A stretch of 64,000 nucleotides of DNA from NCBI GenBank assembly GCA_022072455.1, contig JAJVHY010000017.1:62001-126000 (forward strand), given 5' to 3'. Each line of letters starts with the position of its first letter. Position 1 is the first letter of the stretch. Below, in pieces: positions 42,404 through 54,752 of this stretch. The stretch is from Verrucomicrobiia bacterium (lineage in GTDB: Bacteria; Verrucomicrobiota; Verrucomicrobiia; Palsa-1439). The notes beneath the pieces are model-generated. The model was given only the letters and a program-made list of their open reading frames with translations. It was not told the DNA's origin and made no database searches. A program made the position numbers and the translations under genes.

Positions 42404-44271
42404 GGAGCTTCAGCGGCGTTGTAGCGGAAGCGGTTACCGGCGAAGAAAAAGGCGGGAGCCAGGTGGGGTTTGTCGTAAAGCTGTTTGATTTCTGCGTCAT
42501 TGATTTCTTTGAGCACTTGGCGGAGGGCGACGAGGCTGGTGCTGGGCATGAAGACCTGGCCTTTGGTGCGTCCCCATTCACCGGAGGCGGTTTGTTGTTG
42601 AATGAGCCAGTTGGCCATGGCGTTCCAGTCGGTGAAATCCGTGCGAACGGTTTTGCCGGTTTTGGTGCGCGGGGCCGTGCATTGGAGCAGGGCATCGTAG
42701 GGAAGCCGGCTGAGGAAGTTGGTGAGGATGAGTTTGCCGGCTTGGAGGTCTTGAAAGAGGGGGCGGCAGGTGGCGGATTCCAAGGGGGTCGGCACGGCTT
42801 TGCCGGTTTGAATGATTTGAATGTTGGCCAGCGCGGCGGTGCCATTGCAGATGCTGACCAGGGTGACTGGTTGGGGAAGTTTGGGGAATTCGGTGGGGTT
42901 GACTTGCGTGATGGATTTAAGCCAGGCGTAATCGGTTACCGGCTGGTGAAAGTTGAGTTCTGGCCATTGGCCGTCGGTCGGGCGGGCGGCGGTCAGGGCG
43001 CGAGCGGCAAGGGCAATGACGTCACGGGCTTCACGCGGCGGCGGGAAGTCGCTGGAGGGTGCGGCCGGTGTGTTGACAGGGCGTGGGGTTTCGGGACGCC
43101 AAGTTTTGAGGGGAAGGCGACCATTTTCGAAGGCGATCCGCAGGGCGTAGAGCGCCAAGGCGGTGGATTGGAGGTCGGCACTGATCTGGTTTTGGATGAT
43201 GTAGGGGAATAATTCGATGTTAAAGCGTTCGCCTTGGTGGTTCAAGGTGCGGCGTCCCCAAGCATCCCAACCAAGTGAGCGATGGCCGAAAATATTGTAG
43301 AGCAAGAGGCCGTTTTGGGTGATGCGGCTGGATTTTTCCTGAAGGTCGGTCAGGCGGGTGTCGAGTGCTTCGAGTTCGGCTTCGAGACGTTGGGCGCGGG
43401 TGGTGGGTTTGCCGGTGGTTTTCTTGGCCAGTTCGGCATTCAATTCAAGCCGGAGTGCTTTTTTGTCGTCGGCCCATTTGCCGAGGGTCTTGATGAGGGC
43501 AGAGCCCATGGCGGTGTTGACGCAGACCGGGCCCCAGAGGCCGGTGCCTGGTCCGGTGGTGATTTGGCCGTCGAGGAGTTTAGAAGCGAATTGTTCAGTC
43601 AGCTCCTTGAATTCGCTGCCCGGCATGACGGCGAAGCCAGCGGTCAGCCAGGCCAGATCATGGGTGTTGTCGGGAATGCCAAAGGAATTGACGATGTGGA
43701 GGAGGTTGTACGCCGGTGTGCTAACGAGTGGGTCATCGTGTTTTACGCCGCAGTGGCGGAGCGCGAGAATTGCCAAGCCGTTGTTGCCAAGACCGCCGTA
43801 GGGCCACCGTTCGCCGGAGTCTTTGTCAAAGATGGGGGTGAAATATGGGCGGGTGATGGGGCCATTGGGGTCGGGAGTTAAGCGCGTTTCTTGGCGGTCT
43901 TTGCTGGGGTCGCGGGTGACGCTCCGGTAGTGGGTCTGACGGACCAACGGATCCGTTGGGCTGGCGCCGGGAACGAGAACTTCATAGGGATCGGCATATT
44001 GGTAGCCGGGGATGGTAACGGTGATTTCTTTGTAGCGGACATCGTTGGTTTTCCAGCCGATGACTTGGGCAAAATTGCCGGGGAGCGGGTGAAAGAGCCA
44101 GGAGTTTTCATTGGTGCCGATTTGCGGTGTGGCGTAGTCGCGGAAAAACTGAATCCCACGGGCGACGGCACTGGTGACATCCACCGGTGAAGTTGAGTTG
44201 GTCTCGGTGGCGCGCAAATGGCCGCTGAGACTGACGGCGAGCAGGAGGGCGAGGGTGGTTTTCATCGTCAC
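42319..44271 (-). CDS. Large exported protein with prenyltransferase/squalene-cyclase-like repeats
   Basis: 650 aa with a signal peptide (MTMKTTLALLLAVSLSGHLRA). Several segments resemble the QW-type repeats of alpha-alpha barrel proteins: WPYGGLGNNGLAILALRHCG, GLWGPVCVNTAMGSALI, GQWPELNFHQPV and GEWGRTKGQVFMPSTSLVAL. Such repeats occur in exported PVC proteins annotated as prenyltransferase/squalene oxidase repeat proteins, whose function is not known; the DxDD catalytic motif of squalene cyclases is not seen. A coiled-coil stretch lies near 280-310 (RAQRLEAELEALDTRLTDLQ). It is divergent from cysE and overlaps the convergent membrane protein gene by 85 bases. Confidence 0.65.
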   Translation of the reverse strand: MTMKTTLALLLAVSLSGHLRATETNSTSPVDVTSAVARGIQFFRDYATPQIGTNENSWLFHPLPGNFAQVIGWKTNDVRYKEITVTIPGYQYADPYEVLVPGASPTDPLVRQTHYRSVTRDPSKDRQETRLTPDPNGPITRPYFTPIFDKDSGERWPYGGLGNNGLAILALRHCGVKHDDPLVSTPAYNLLHIVNSFGIPDNTHDLAWLTAGFAVMPGSEFKELTEQFASKLLDGQITTGPGTGLWGPVCVNTAMGSALIKTLGKWADDKKALRLELNAELAKKTTGKPTTRAQRLEAELEALDTRLTDLQEKSSRITQNGLLLYNIFGHRSLGWDAWGRRTLNHQGERFNIELFPYIIQNQISADLQSTALALYALRIAFENGRLPLKTWRPETPRPVNTPAAPSSDFPPPREARDVIALAARALTAARPTDGQWPELNFHQPVTDYAWLKSITQVNPTEFPKLPQPVTLVSICNGTAALANIQIIQTGKAVPTPLESATCRPLFQDLQAGKLILTNFLSRLPYDALLQCTAPRTKTGKTVRTDFTDWNAMANWLIQQQTASGEWGRTKGQVFMPSTSLVALRQVLKEINDAEIKQLYDKPHLAPAFFFAGNRFRYNAAEAPYFTAAALLFLAEGLPAAPVADKSAPKK

Positions 44272-44365
44272 TGAAGAATCATGGTATAATATCGTGATAA
44301 TGAGTCAAGCTTTGGCCAAATAATTCGCGTGAATTCGCGTCAGTTCGCGGGTAGCTTTTCCACGC
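44272..44365. promoter_or_regulatory. AT-rich divergent promoter region with tandem repeats
   Basis: The gap between the exported-protein gene (minus) and cysE (plus) contains TATAAT at 44285-44290 and three 10-base near repeats at 44321-44350 (TAATTCGCGT, GAATTCGCGT, CAGTTCGCGG). No well-spaced -35 is seen for either strand. The repeats sit just before cysE and may be an operator. Confidence 0.4.
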
Positions 44366-45292
44366 ATGACGGACATTGTCACTAAATTAGTCGAGTCGTT
44401 TCACAAACACGGTGGGATTAATCATCTGGACGGTGCCAACCTGCCCTCGCGCGACGCGGTGGTCGAGATCACACGTGATTTGCTGCGGCTGGTGTTTCCC
44501 GGCTTTTATGACAAGGACCCGATTCATTCGAATCAGGTTGGTGAATTTACGCAGGAATTGGTGGCGTCCGTGGTGCGTCGATTGGAAAATGAGATCCACC
44601 GGAGTCTTGAGTATCGCCCGTGCGACGCGTGCGACAAGCATGATTTACCGGGCACGGCGGCGCGGGTGACGCGGGAGTTTTTGGCGGAGTTACCGGCGGT
44701 GCGGGCGACGTTGCAGACGGATGTGACGGCGGCGTACGAGGGCGACCCGGCGGCAATCAGCAACGAGGAAATCATCCTTGCGTATCCCGGCATCGAAGCG
44801 ATTGCGGTGCAGCGGATGGCGCACGTCTTGTATCAGCGTCACGTCGCGTTGATTCCGCGCATCATGACGGAGTGGGCGCACAACAAGACCGGCATTGATA
44901 TTCATCCCGGTGCGCAGATCGGGTCGCACTTCTTCATTGATCACGGCACTGGCGTTGTGATCGGTGAGACCAGTGTCATTGGCCGGCGTGTGAAGATTTA
45001 TCAAGGCGTCACGCTTGGCGCGAAGAGTTTTCCGAAGGACGAGCAGGGGCGCGCGGTCAAAGGCATCAAACGGCACCCGAACATCGAGGACGACGTGACG
45101 ATCTATGCTGGCGCGACGATTCTTGGCAATGTGACCATCGGCCAAGGTACGATCATCGGCGGCAACGTCTGGTTGCTTGAATCGGTTCCCTCCCAAAACG
45201 TGGTCTATTCCGAAGGCGGCCAGACGAAAATGAAATCCACTGCCAAAGAACGCGATAAAATGATCGGCCACAGCGACGGTTCTGGAATTTGA
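44366..45292 (+). CDS. cysE: Serine O-acetyltransferase (EpsC type)
   Basis: 308 aa, with the longer N-terminus of the EpsC group. It acetylates L-serine with acetyl-CoA in cysteine synthesis. The C-terminal left-handed beta-helix is clear: TGIDIHPGAQIGSHFFIDHG, GVVIGETSVIGRRVKIYQGV, TLGAKSFPKDEQGR, then GATILGNVTIGQGTIIGGN. The catalytic His-Asp pair lies in FIDHGTGVVIGE. The stop overlaps the start of the cysteine desulfurase gene by one base (TGATG). Both genes handle cysteine sulfur; no cysK is in the window. Confidence 0.94.
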   Translation: MTDIVTKLVESFHKHGGINHLDGANLPSRDAVVEITRDLLRLVFPGFYDKDPIHSNQVGEFTQELVASVVRRLENEIHRSLEYRPCDACDKHDLPGTAARVTREFLAELPAVRATLQTDVTAAYEGDPAAISNEEIILAYPGIEAIAVQRMAHVLYQRHVALIPRIMTEWAHNKTGIDIHPGAQIGSHFFIDHGTGVVIGETSVIGRRVKIYQGVTLGAKSFPKDEQGRAVKGIKRHPNIEDDVTIYAGATILGNVTIGQGTIIGGNVWLLESVPSQNVVYSEGGQTKMKSTAKERDKMIGHSDGSGI

Positions 45293-46380
45293 TGCGCCGC
45301 GTTTATGCCGATTACAACGCCACCACACCGCTAAATCCGGCGGTGTTGGAGGCGATGTTGCCGTATCTCGGACAAAAATTCGGCAATGCCAGCAGTATTC
45401 ACATCTTTGGGCGCGATGCGCGGGCAGCAATTGATGATGCGCGCGTCCGAATTGCGAAATTGCTCGGCGCACAAGAAGGTGAGATCATTTTTACTGGCAG
45501 TGGCACAGAAGCCGACAACAATGCCATCTTTGGTATTCGTCCCGGTCACATCATCACCAGCAGTATCGAGCATCATGCGGTGCTTCACGCCTGCCAACAG
45601 CGTCCCGATGTCACCTACTTGCCGGTTAGTGGCGATTGCCTCGTCGACCCTGCTGACCTGCGGAAGGCGATCCGCAAAGACACGGTCTTGGTTTCCATCA
45701 TGTGGGCCAATAACGAAACCGGCACGATTCAGCCAATCAGTGAACTCGCCGCCGTTTGTCGCGAACACGGGATTCCATTTCACACCGATGCGGTGCAAGC
45801 GTTCGGCAAGTTGCCGGTCACTGTGGCGGATGTGGATCTGTTGACACTCTCCGCGCACAAGTTTTATGGCCCGAAAGGCGTCGGGGTGCTGTATGTTCGG
45901 CGCGGGATGAAACTGACGCCGTTGTTATACGGCGGGAGTCATGAAAGTGACCGGCGCGCCGGCACGGAGAACGTGGCCGGCATCGTCGGTCTCGCGAAGG
46001 CGGCGGAGTTGCCGGCGGTGGACTTCGTGGAACTGACTGAAAAACTGGCTGCCGGTATTGTTGAGGCAATTCCCGGCGCGCATCGCAATGGACATCCCCG
46101 GCAGCGAGTTTCCAACACGGTGAATTTTAGTTTTGATGGGTGCCGCTTTGAAGGGTTGTTGCTTGGGCTGGATCTCGAAGGCGTCGCGGTGAGCAGTGGG
46201 AGCGCCTGCGCGGTCGGTTCGCTCGAACCGTCGCATGTGCTGCTGGCGATGGGAGTGTCGCGCGAACGGGCGCGTGCCGCGGTGCGGTTCTCGTTTGGGG
46301 CCGGGACGACGCTGGCGGATGTGGATTATATTTTGAGCGTGCTGCCGCGGGTGATTCACCGGTTGCGAACGCTTTCGTGA
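45292..46380 (+). CDS. Cysteine desulfurase (NifS/IscS family)
   Basis: 362 aa from the ATG at 45292 (an adjacent TTG is not needed). PLP enzyme that takes sulfur from cysteine for Fe-S clusters or tRNA thiolation. VYADYNATTPLNPAVLEAM opens the protein, HH of SIEHHAVLH contacts PLP, the PLP lysine is in SAHKFYGPKGVG, and the active-site cysteine is in SSGSACAVGSLEPSHVL. The class II-like short loop around that cysteine makes it a NifS/IscS-like rather than SufS enzyme. Start and stop overlap both neighbours (TGATG and GTGA). The partner scaffold protein is not encoded here. Confidence 0.93.
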   Translation: MRRVYADYNATTPLNPAVLEAMLPYLGQKFGNASSIHIFGRDARAAIDDARVRIAKLLGAQEGEIIFTGSGTEADNNAIFGIRPGHIITSSIEHHAVLHACQQRPDVTYLPVSGDCLVDPADLRKAIRKDTVLVSIMWANNETGTIQPISELAAVCREHGIPFHTDAVQAFGKLPVTVADVDLLTLSAHKFYGPKGVGVLYVRRGMKLTPLLYGGSHESDRRAGTENVAGIVGLAKAAELPAVDFVELTEKLAAGIVEAIPGAHRNGHPRQRVSNTVNFSFDGCRFEGLLLGLDLEGVAVSSGSACAVGSLEPSHVLLAMGVSRERARAAVRFSFGAGTTLADVDYILSVLPRVIHRLRTLS

Positions 46381-47321
46381 AACGGCGGAAAATAGTTTGG
46401 CTGGCGATTGCCGGTTTGTTTTTTCTGCTGAACTTTGTGGCTTACCGGCATGCGTACCGGATGACGCATTTTGTTCCCGCCGGCAACCGGACTGCTTCGC
46501 CTGAAAACCTTTCGTTCGCCGGCAAACTGGGGGTGCTGGTGACCGGTGTCACCGTGCCGAAGTCAGATGGCGGACGGATGACCAATGCCCACCACGCGGT
46601 GACGTTCATGACGGCGGACGGAATCAAACTCGCGGCGTGGGATGTGCCGGCGGCGACGAACCGGGCGGTGGCGATTTTGTTTCATGGGTATGCGACGTCG
46701 AAAGCAGTGATGAAAAGTGAGGCGGCGATTTTGCGGGAGCTTGGGTTGCGGACGGTCCTTGTGGATTTTCGCGGAGCCGGTGATTCGGAGGGTTGGGTGA
46801 CGACAGTGGGATGGAAGGAGGCGCTGGATGTGACGGCGGCGACGGATTGGGCGCAGCGTAAGTATCCCGGCTTGCCGGTGATTTTGCTTGGGCAATCCAT
46901 GGGCGCAGTGGCGGTGTTGCGGGCTAATCCCCGAGTGGAAGGGATGATTCTGGAATGTCCGTACGACAAGTTTTTGACGACAGTGGGACACCGGTACCGG
47001 CAGATGGGGTTGCCGGCGTTTCCATTTGCGCACTTGCTGTTGTTCTGGGGCGGGGTGCAGCATGGGTTTGACCCGTTTCGGTTGAACCCGGTGCGAGAGG
47101 CGGAGAGGGTGACATGCCCGGCGCTGGTGTTGGCCGGCGAACATGATCCGTGGGTGCTGCCGGCGGAGGCACGAAGTGTGGCGTCCGCGATGAAGGGGCC
47201 GACGCAGTTTGTGCTTTTCACGAATGGCGGTCACGGAAGTTTTGCGAGCGAGGAATACCGGTTGACGCTCGGCGCTTGGCTGGACGCGACGCTCAGTCGA
47301 AGAAGCGGTACCGGAAAATAA
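46377..47321 (+). CDS. Membrane-anchored alpha/beta hydrolase
   Basis: 314 aa from a GTG that overlaps the desulfurase stop (GTGA). An N-terminal helix (IVWLAIAGLFFLLNFVAY) should anchor it with the catalytic domain outside the cytoplasm. The fold is visible as AILFHGYATSKAV (oxyanion), VLVDFRGAGDSEGW, the nucleophile elbow GQSMG, ALVLAGEHDPWVLPAEA (acid) and NGGHGSF (His). The family includes esterases and peptidases, so the substrate stays unknown. The last 29 bases overlap the convergent glycosyltransferase gene. Confidence 0.87.
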   Translation: MKRRKIVWLAIAGLFFLLNFVAYRHAYRMTHFVPAGNRTASPENLSFAGKLGVLVTGVTVPKSDGGRMTNAHHAVTFMTADGIKLAAWDVPAATNRAVAILFHGYATSKAVMKSEAAILRELGLRTVLVDFRGAGDSEGWVTTVGWKEALDVTAATDWAQRKYPGLPVILLGQSMGAVAVLRANPRVEGMILECPYDKFLTTVGHRYRQMGLPAFPFAHLLLFWGGVQHGFDPFRLNPVREAERVTCPALVLAGEHDPWVLPAEARSVASAMKGPTQFVLFTNGGHGSFASEEYRLTLGAWLDATLSRRSGTGK

Positions 47322-48000
47322 ACCAGAGGGCGGCAACGCCGTCTTTCCAACCGATTTTTTTGCCTTCGCTGTAGTCGCGCCCGGAGTAGTTGATGCCGGT
47401 TTCGTAGAAGCGGTACCGCCGCCGCGCCAACTTTGCGGTGAGTTCGGGTTCGATGCCGAACCGGTCGGAGGTGAGCTTCATGTCGGCAACGCACTGCCGG
47501 CGGAAAACTTTATAGCAGGTTTCCATGTCGGTGAGGTTGAGGTTACAGACCATATTGGAAAGCAGGGTAAGAAAGCGGTTAGCCATGTAGTGCCAAAAGA
47601 GGAGCACGCGATGCGTTCCGCCGGTAAAGCGCGAGCCGTAGACGACATCGGCACGGCCATCGAGAATGGGTTTCAGGAGGAGGGGGTAATCCACGGGGTC
47701 GTATTCGAGGTCCGCATCTTGGATGAGGAAGATGTCGCCGGTGGCGTGTTCGATGGCGGTCCGGATGGCGGCGCCTTTGCCGCGGTTAAAAGGGTGAGAA
47801 TGGATGCGGAGATCTTTCGCGCCGGATAGTTTGTTGAAGACGTCAGCGGTCCCATCGGTGGAGGCGTCGTCGACGAGGACAATTTCTTTGGTGAGGCCGC
47901 AAGTGTCGGCGGCGCGGACGCGGCGAACGATTTCTTCCAGAGTCTTCACTTCGTTGAAGACCGGAATCAGGATGGAAATCGTTTTGTAAGTGTCGGCCAT
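47293..48000 (-). CDS. Glycosyltransferase family 2 (dolichol-phosphate mannosyltransferase-like)
   Basis: 235 aa. GT-A fold with SILIPVFNEVKTLEEIV, EIVLVDDASTDGTAD and the DxD motif in FLIQDADLEYDP. HPFNRGKGAAIRTAIEHATGD and YGSRFTGGTHRVLLFWHYMANRFLT, DMETCYKVFRR are typical of DPM1-like enzymes, which move a sugar from a nucleotide to polyprenyl phosphate at the cytoplasmic membrane face. There is no C-terminal transmembrane extension. It is convergent with the hydrolase gene (29-base overlap), and its start faces the rRNA promoter region. Confidence 0.9.
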   Translation of the reverse strand: MADTYKTISILIPVFNEVKTLEEIVRRVRAADTCGLTKEIVLVDDASTDGTADVFNKLSGAKDLRIHSHPFNRGKGAAIRTAIEHATGDIFLIQDADLEYDPVDYPLLLKPILDGRADVVYGSRFTGGTHRVLLFWHYMANRFLTLLSNMVCNLNLTDMETCYKVFRRQCVADMKLTSDRFGIEPELTAKLARRRYRFYETGINYSGRDYSEGKKIGWKDGVAALWFIFRYRFFD

Positions 48001-48071
48001 GGGCGAAGTATAGGGAAAGTTTTTTAGTGGACAATCGAAAACGCCAATGTTTATGCGACTCTGGTGTGGGT

Positions 48072-48122
48072 GAAAAAATATTCAAAAAAGATGTTGCATT
48101 GATTGGGAGCAACCGGTACAAA
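48072..48122 (+). promoter_or_regulatory. rRNA promoter P1 with UP-like element
   Basis: TTGCAT at 48094-48099 and TACAAA at 48117-48122 are spaced by 17 bases. Directly upstream, 48072-48090 is nearly all A and T with two A tracts, as in the UP elements that bind the RNA polymerase alpha subunit at rRNA promoters. Confidence 0.65.
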
Positions 48123-48160
48123 GGCCGTCCTTTCGCGGAGTAAGAAAGTTTGCGAGGGGC

Positions 48161-48189
48161 TTGACAGGCGGAACGCGAGAGAGTAAATA
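48161..48189 (+). promoter_or_regulatory. rRNA promoter P2, near-consensus
   Basis: TTGACA (48161-48166) is a perfect -35 and TAAATA (48184-48189) a good -10, spaced by exactly 17 bases. It lies 67 bases after P1 and about 340 bases before the 16S gene. It is the best sigma70-type promoter in the window. Confidence 0.85.
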
Positions 48190-48368
48190 GTCAACGCTTG
48201 CGAGGGACGTAAGGAAGTTCTTTCGGAGATCAACCCGAAACGCCAAGACGGCGGAGCTTTCCCACAGGGTGGGAGCAATCAGCGGTTAGTCATTAGTGTT
48301 CAGCCGGCGGCTGAGCGTTAATCAACTGAAAGCAGATTGTAATGCATCGCCTGACGGCGGTGCATTTT

Positions 48369-48399
48369 GTTCCTTGAAAACTGAATATGTGCGATACGT
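48369..48399 (+). other. 5' half of the 16S rRNA processing stem
   Basis: This segment is almost perfectly complementary to 50156-50184 in the 16S-23S spacer, with two small bulges. It begins GTTCCTTGAAAACTG, part of a boxA-like TGTTCCTTGA (48368-48377). Paired, the two halves enclose 16S rRNA in a long RNase III-type stem. Confidence 0.85.
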
Positions 48400-48527
48400 G
48401 AGAGCCCACGTTTGTTCCGATGCAAATCGGGACGAACTTTGAGTGTAGTAAAGTTAGATCAGTCACTTAGCCGTGATTGACCGGCTCAATGTGGAAACGA
48501 TCGGATCATTACAGGTCTGAAAGTTTT

Positions 48528-50084
<1,557 letters not shown>

Positions 50085-50155
50085 CCTTGAGTTAGGGCTT
50101 CGGCTGCTAACTCGGAAATCCTAGGTCGAATCCTGGAGAAATTCAGGACGCTCGA

Positions 50156-50184
50156 ACGTATCGCACACTTCAGTTTTCAAGAAC
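50156..50184 (+). other. 3' half of the 16S rRNA processing stem
   Basis: Complementary to 48369-48399 upstream of 16S. A boxA-like TGTTCTTTGA follows at 50187-50196, a place where antitermination factors NusB/S10 commonly bind before 23S. Confidence 0.85.
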
Positions 50185-50272
50185 AATGTTCTTTGACGAC
50201 GTATAATGGCTGCTGCCGTGAGCGGTGCGCCTCGCGAGTGCCTAGCGCATGAGCTTCGGCGCATAGCCCTTC

Positions 50273-50348
50273 GGGGCCATAGCTCAGTTGGTAGAGCGCC
50301 TGCTTTGCAAGCAGGAGGTTACGAGTTCGAGCCTCGTTGGCTCCACCA
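50273..50348 (+). tRNA. tRNA-Ala (anticodon TGC)
   Basis: 76 bases with encoded CCA. The acceptor stem GGGGCCA pairs with TGGCTCC (one G-U pair), the anticodon stem-loop is CCTGC-TTTGCAA-GCAGG and the T loop is TTCGAGC. It sits in the 16S-23S spacer, the usual place in bacterial rRNA operons. Confidence 0.97.
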
Positions 50349-50374
50349 ACTCAGCCGGTAACTAATTACCGACT

Positions 50375-50451
50375 GGGCGCGTAGCTCAGTTGGTTAGAGC
50401 ATGCGCTTGATAAGCGCAGGGTCGGAGGTTCGAATCCTCCCGCGCCCACCA
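50375..50451 (+). tRNA. tRNA-Ile (anticodon GAT)
   Basis: 77 bases with encoded CCA. The acceptor GGGCGCG pairs with CGCGCCC, the anticodon loop is TTGATAA and the T loop TTCGAAT. It lies 26 bases after tRNA-Ala. The Ala-Ile order in the spacer is the reverse of Escherichia coli, where Ile comes first. Confidence 0.97.
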
Positions 50452-50490
50452 TTCTATGACGTGAACAATTTTCCTGCGCAAGCGGGAGTG

Positions 50491-50513
50491 GTTCTTTGAT
50501 AATTGCATACAGG
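50491..50513 (+). other. 5' half of the 23S rRNA processing stem
   Basis: GTTCTTTGATAATTGCATAC and the next three bases pair with 53572-53594 beyond 23S almost without mismatch. Its first nine bases also form a boxA-like GTTCTTTGA. Confidence 0.85.
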
Positions 50514-50589
50514 TTGTGGTATCAAACTACAATTATATGCTGAGAATACTAAGTCTGAGACTTGAAAGAGAATCAGACGGTAAGTTTGT

Positions 50590-53503
<2,914 letters not shown>

Positions 53504-53571
53504 CTTAAATTTCCCTTTACCGGGAGATAGTGATTTAAACAAACATCTCAGCAACTTGTAGCGAATCCCTT

Positions 53572-53594
53572 CCTGTATGCAATTATTAGAGAAC
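53572..53594 (+). other. 3' half of the 23S rRNA processing stem
   Basis: Complementary to 50491-50513. Together they enclose 23S rRNA; the 5S gene begins 22 bases later. Confidence 0.85.
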
Positions 53595-53616
53595 CACGCG
53601 TTCTTTTGAAAACAAT

Positions 53617-53734
53617 TTCCCGGTAGTTTTGCCGCAGTGGTCCCACCCGTTCCCATTCCGAACACGGCCGTGAAACGCTGCAGGGCCGATGGTAGTGCCT
53701 GTATAGCTTGCGCGAGAGTAGGTCGCTGCCGGGG
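53617..53734 (+). rRNA. rrf: 5S ribosomal RNA
   Basis: About 118 bases. The terminal helix is CCCGGTAG with CGCTGCCGGG, and the core GGTCCCACCCGTTCCCATTC, CGAACACGGCCGTGAAACGC and CGATGGTAGTG, GCGAGAGTAGG follow the 5S consensus. It closes the rRNA operon. Confidence 0.95.
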
Positions 53735-53740
53735 TTATTT

Positions 53741-53774
53741 CAAAGCCCGCATTCAGCAATGAATGCGGGCTTTG
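53741..53774. terminator. Strong hairpin terminator of the rRNA operon
   Basis: CAAAGCCCGCATTC and its exact complement form a 14-bp stem with a 6-base loop (AGCAAT), followed by CACTTTTC. It also lies 21 bases beyond the stop of the convergent EIIA-fusion gene, so it can serve both strands. Confidence 0.88.
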
Positions 53775-53795
53775 CACTTTTCACAAGTTGGCAGA

Positions 53796-54632
53796 TTACT
53801 GAATTGCGGCTTTTGTGAGCTTCGTCAAAACCTTCCACATCTGTTCTGATTTCTCGCATTCCAGCAATGCGTGACGGGCCTCGGCAGATTCAAACGTTCG
53901 AACCAACCCAGCCAATAGGCGCAAGTAGAAAGCCGTTGCCGGTGTCGGAATCACGATAAAAAAGAAAATTTTAGTCAACCGGTCTTCATGACCGCCAAAG
54001 TTGATCCCCTTCTCCTTCAATCCGACCGCAAATTTCAGACCACCGTCCTCAACATCCCGTACATGTGGAAATGCCAACCCATGCTCTACTGCCGTGCTGA
54101 TGATGGCCTCGCGTCTGAGCGCCAATTCTGCGACTGTCTCTTCATCATCAATAAATCCAGCCATGGCCAATGTTTTTGCGAGTTCGCCAATCACTTCTTC
54201 ACGAGTCACCCCTGCCAACTTTGGCACCATCAAATCCGGCGCTGAAAACCGCGCGACCCCAACCACGGACGGACGAGTCGCTGCATATTTTGGCTTCATC
54301 TGGCGCGCCACGATTTCAGGGAAGAAAAGAAATCGGCCACAATGCGGACAATTTTGCAGTACCTCACCGGTCTTAGCGAGATTGACTACGTTGGCTGGCA
54401 CGGCCAACCCGCAGCGCGAACAACTTCCATGTGCCAGCGGCACCACTGCCAACGGGTCGCGTTTCTGCAGTCGATCGTACCGAGCGGCCACATCTTCGGG
54501 TAGCGCCGCGTGGATTGACGTAATGGCCTTCTCCAACTCAGCAAGTGGCAAATTGGAACTTGATACCTTTTGCTCCTCACGAGCAAAATTTAACTCCTGC
54601 AACTGAATCAACTGATTCAAGACGCTTTTCAT
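53796..54632 (-). CDS. C4 zinc ribbon - PTS EIIA(Ntr/fructose-type) fusion protein
   Basis: 278 aa from the ATG at 54632. The N-terminal helical part (1-65) leads to a zf-RING_7/CdsZ-like ribbon: C71-x2-C74, then C95-x2-C98 (SCSRCGLAVP, NCPHCGRFLFF). From about 132 to the end lies a PTS EIIA type 2 domain: LAGVTREEVIGELAKTLAMAG, ALRREAIISTAVEHGLAFPH with the phosphorylation-site H190, then the KIFFFIVIP strand. No sugar-specific EIIB or EIIC is nearby, so a regulatory phosphorelay role is more likely than transport. The fusion is unusual to my knowledge. A longer frame starts at 54704 but adds no conserved part. Confidence 0.83.
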   Translation of the reverse strand: MKSVLNQLIQLQELNFAREEQKVSSSNLPLAELEKAITSIHAALPEDVAARYDRLQKRDPLAVVPLAHGSCSRCGLAVPANVVNLAKTGEVLQNCPHCGRFLFFPEIVARQMKPKYAATRPSVVGVARFSAPDLMVPKLAGVTREEVIGELAKTLAMAGFIDDEETVAELALRREAIISTAVEHGLAFPHVRDVEDGGLKFAVGLKEKGINFGGHEDRLTKIFFFIVIPTPATAFYLRLLAGLVRTFESAEARHALLECEKSEQMWKVLTKLTKAAIQ

Positions 54633-54752
54633 TGAGCAATCTTCCGCCTCCGAACTTGGGACAACTGGGCCAGTGTAGAGCAGTTGTGTATCGCCGCAAA
54701 ACAAAACTTCTCCGCACCGCGGTCCGTCGGTTGTCGTAACCGGATGCGGGCT

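Larger units (their letters stand above)
48001..48527 (+). promoter_or_regulatory. rRNA operon promoter and leader region
   Basis: This 527-base stretch without a gene holds two tandem promoters, the 5' half of the 16S processing stem and leader hairpins (for example CCCACAGGGTGGG near 48260). The sequence GTTAGTCATTAGTGTTCAG near 48284-48302 looks like a short degenerate repeat. No small open frame with a convincing start was found. Confidence 0.8.
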
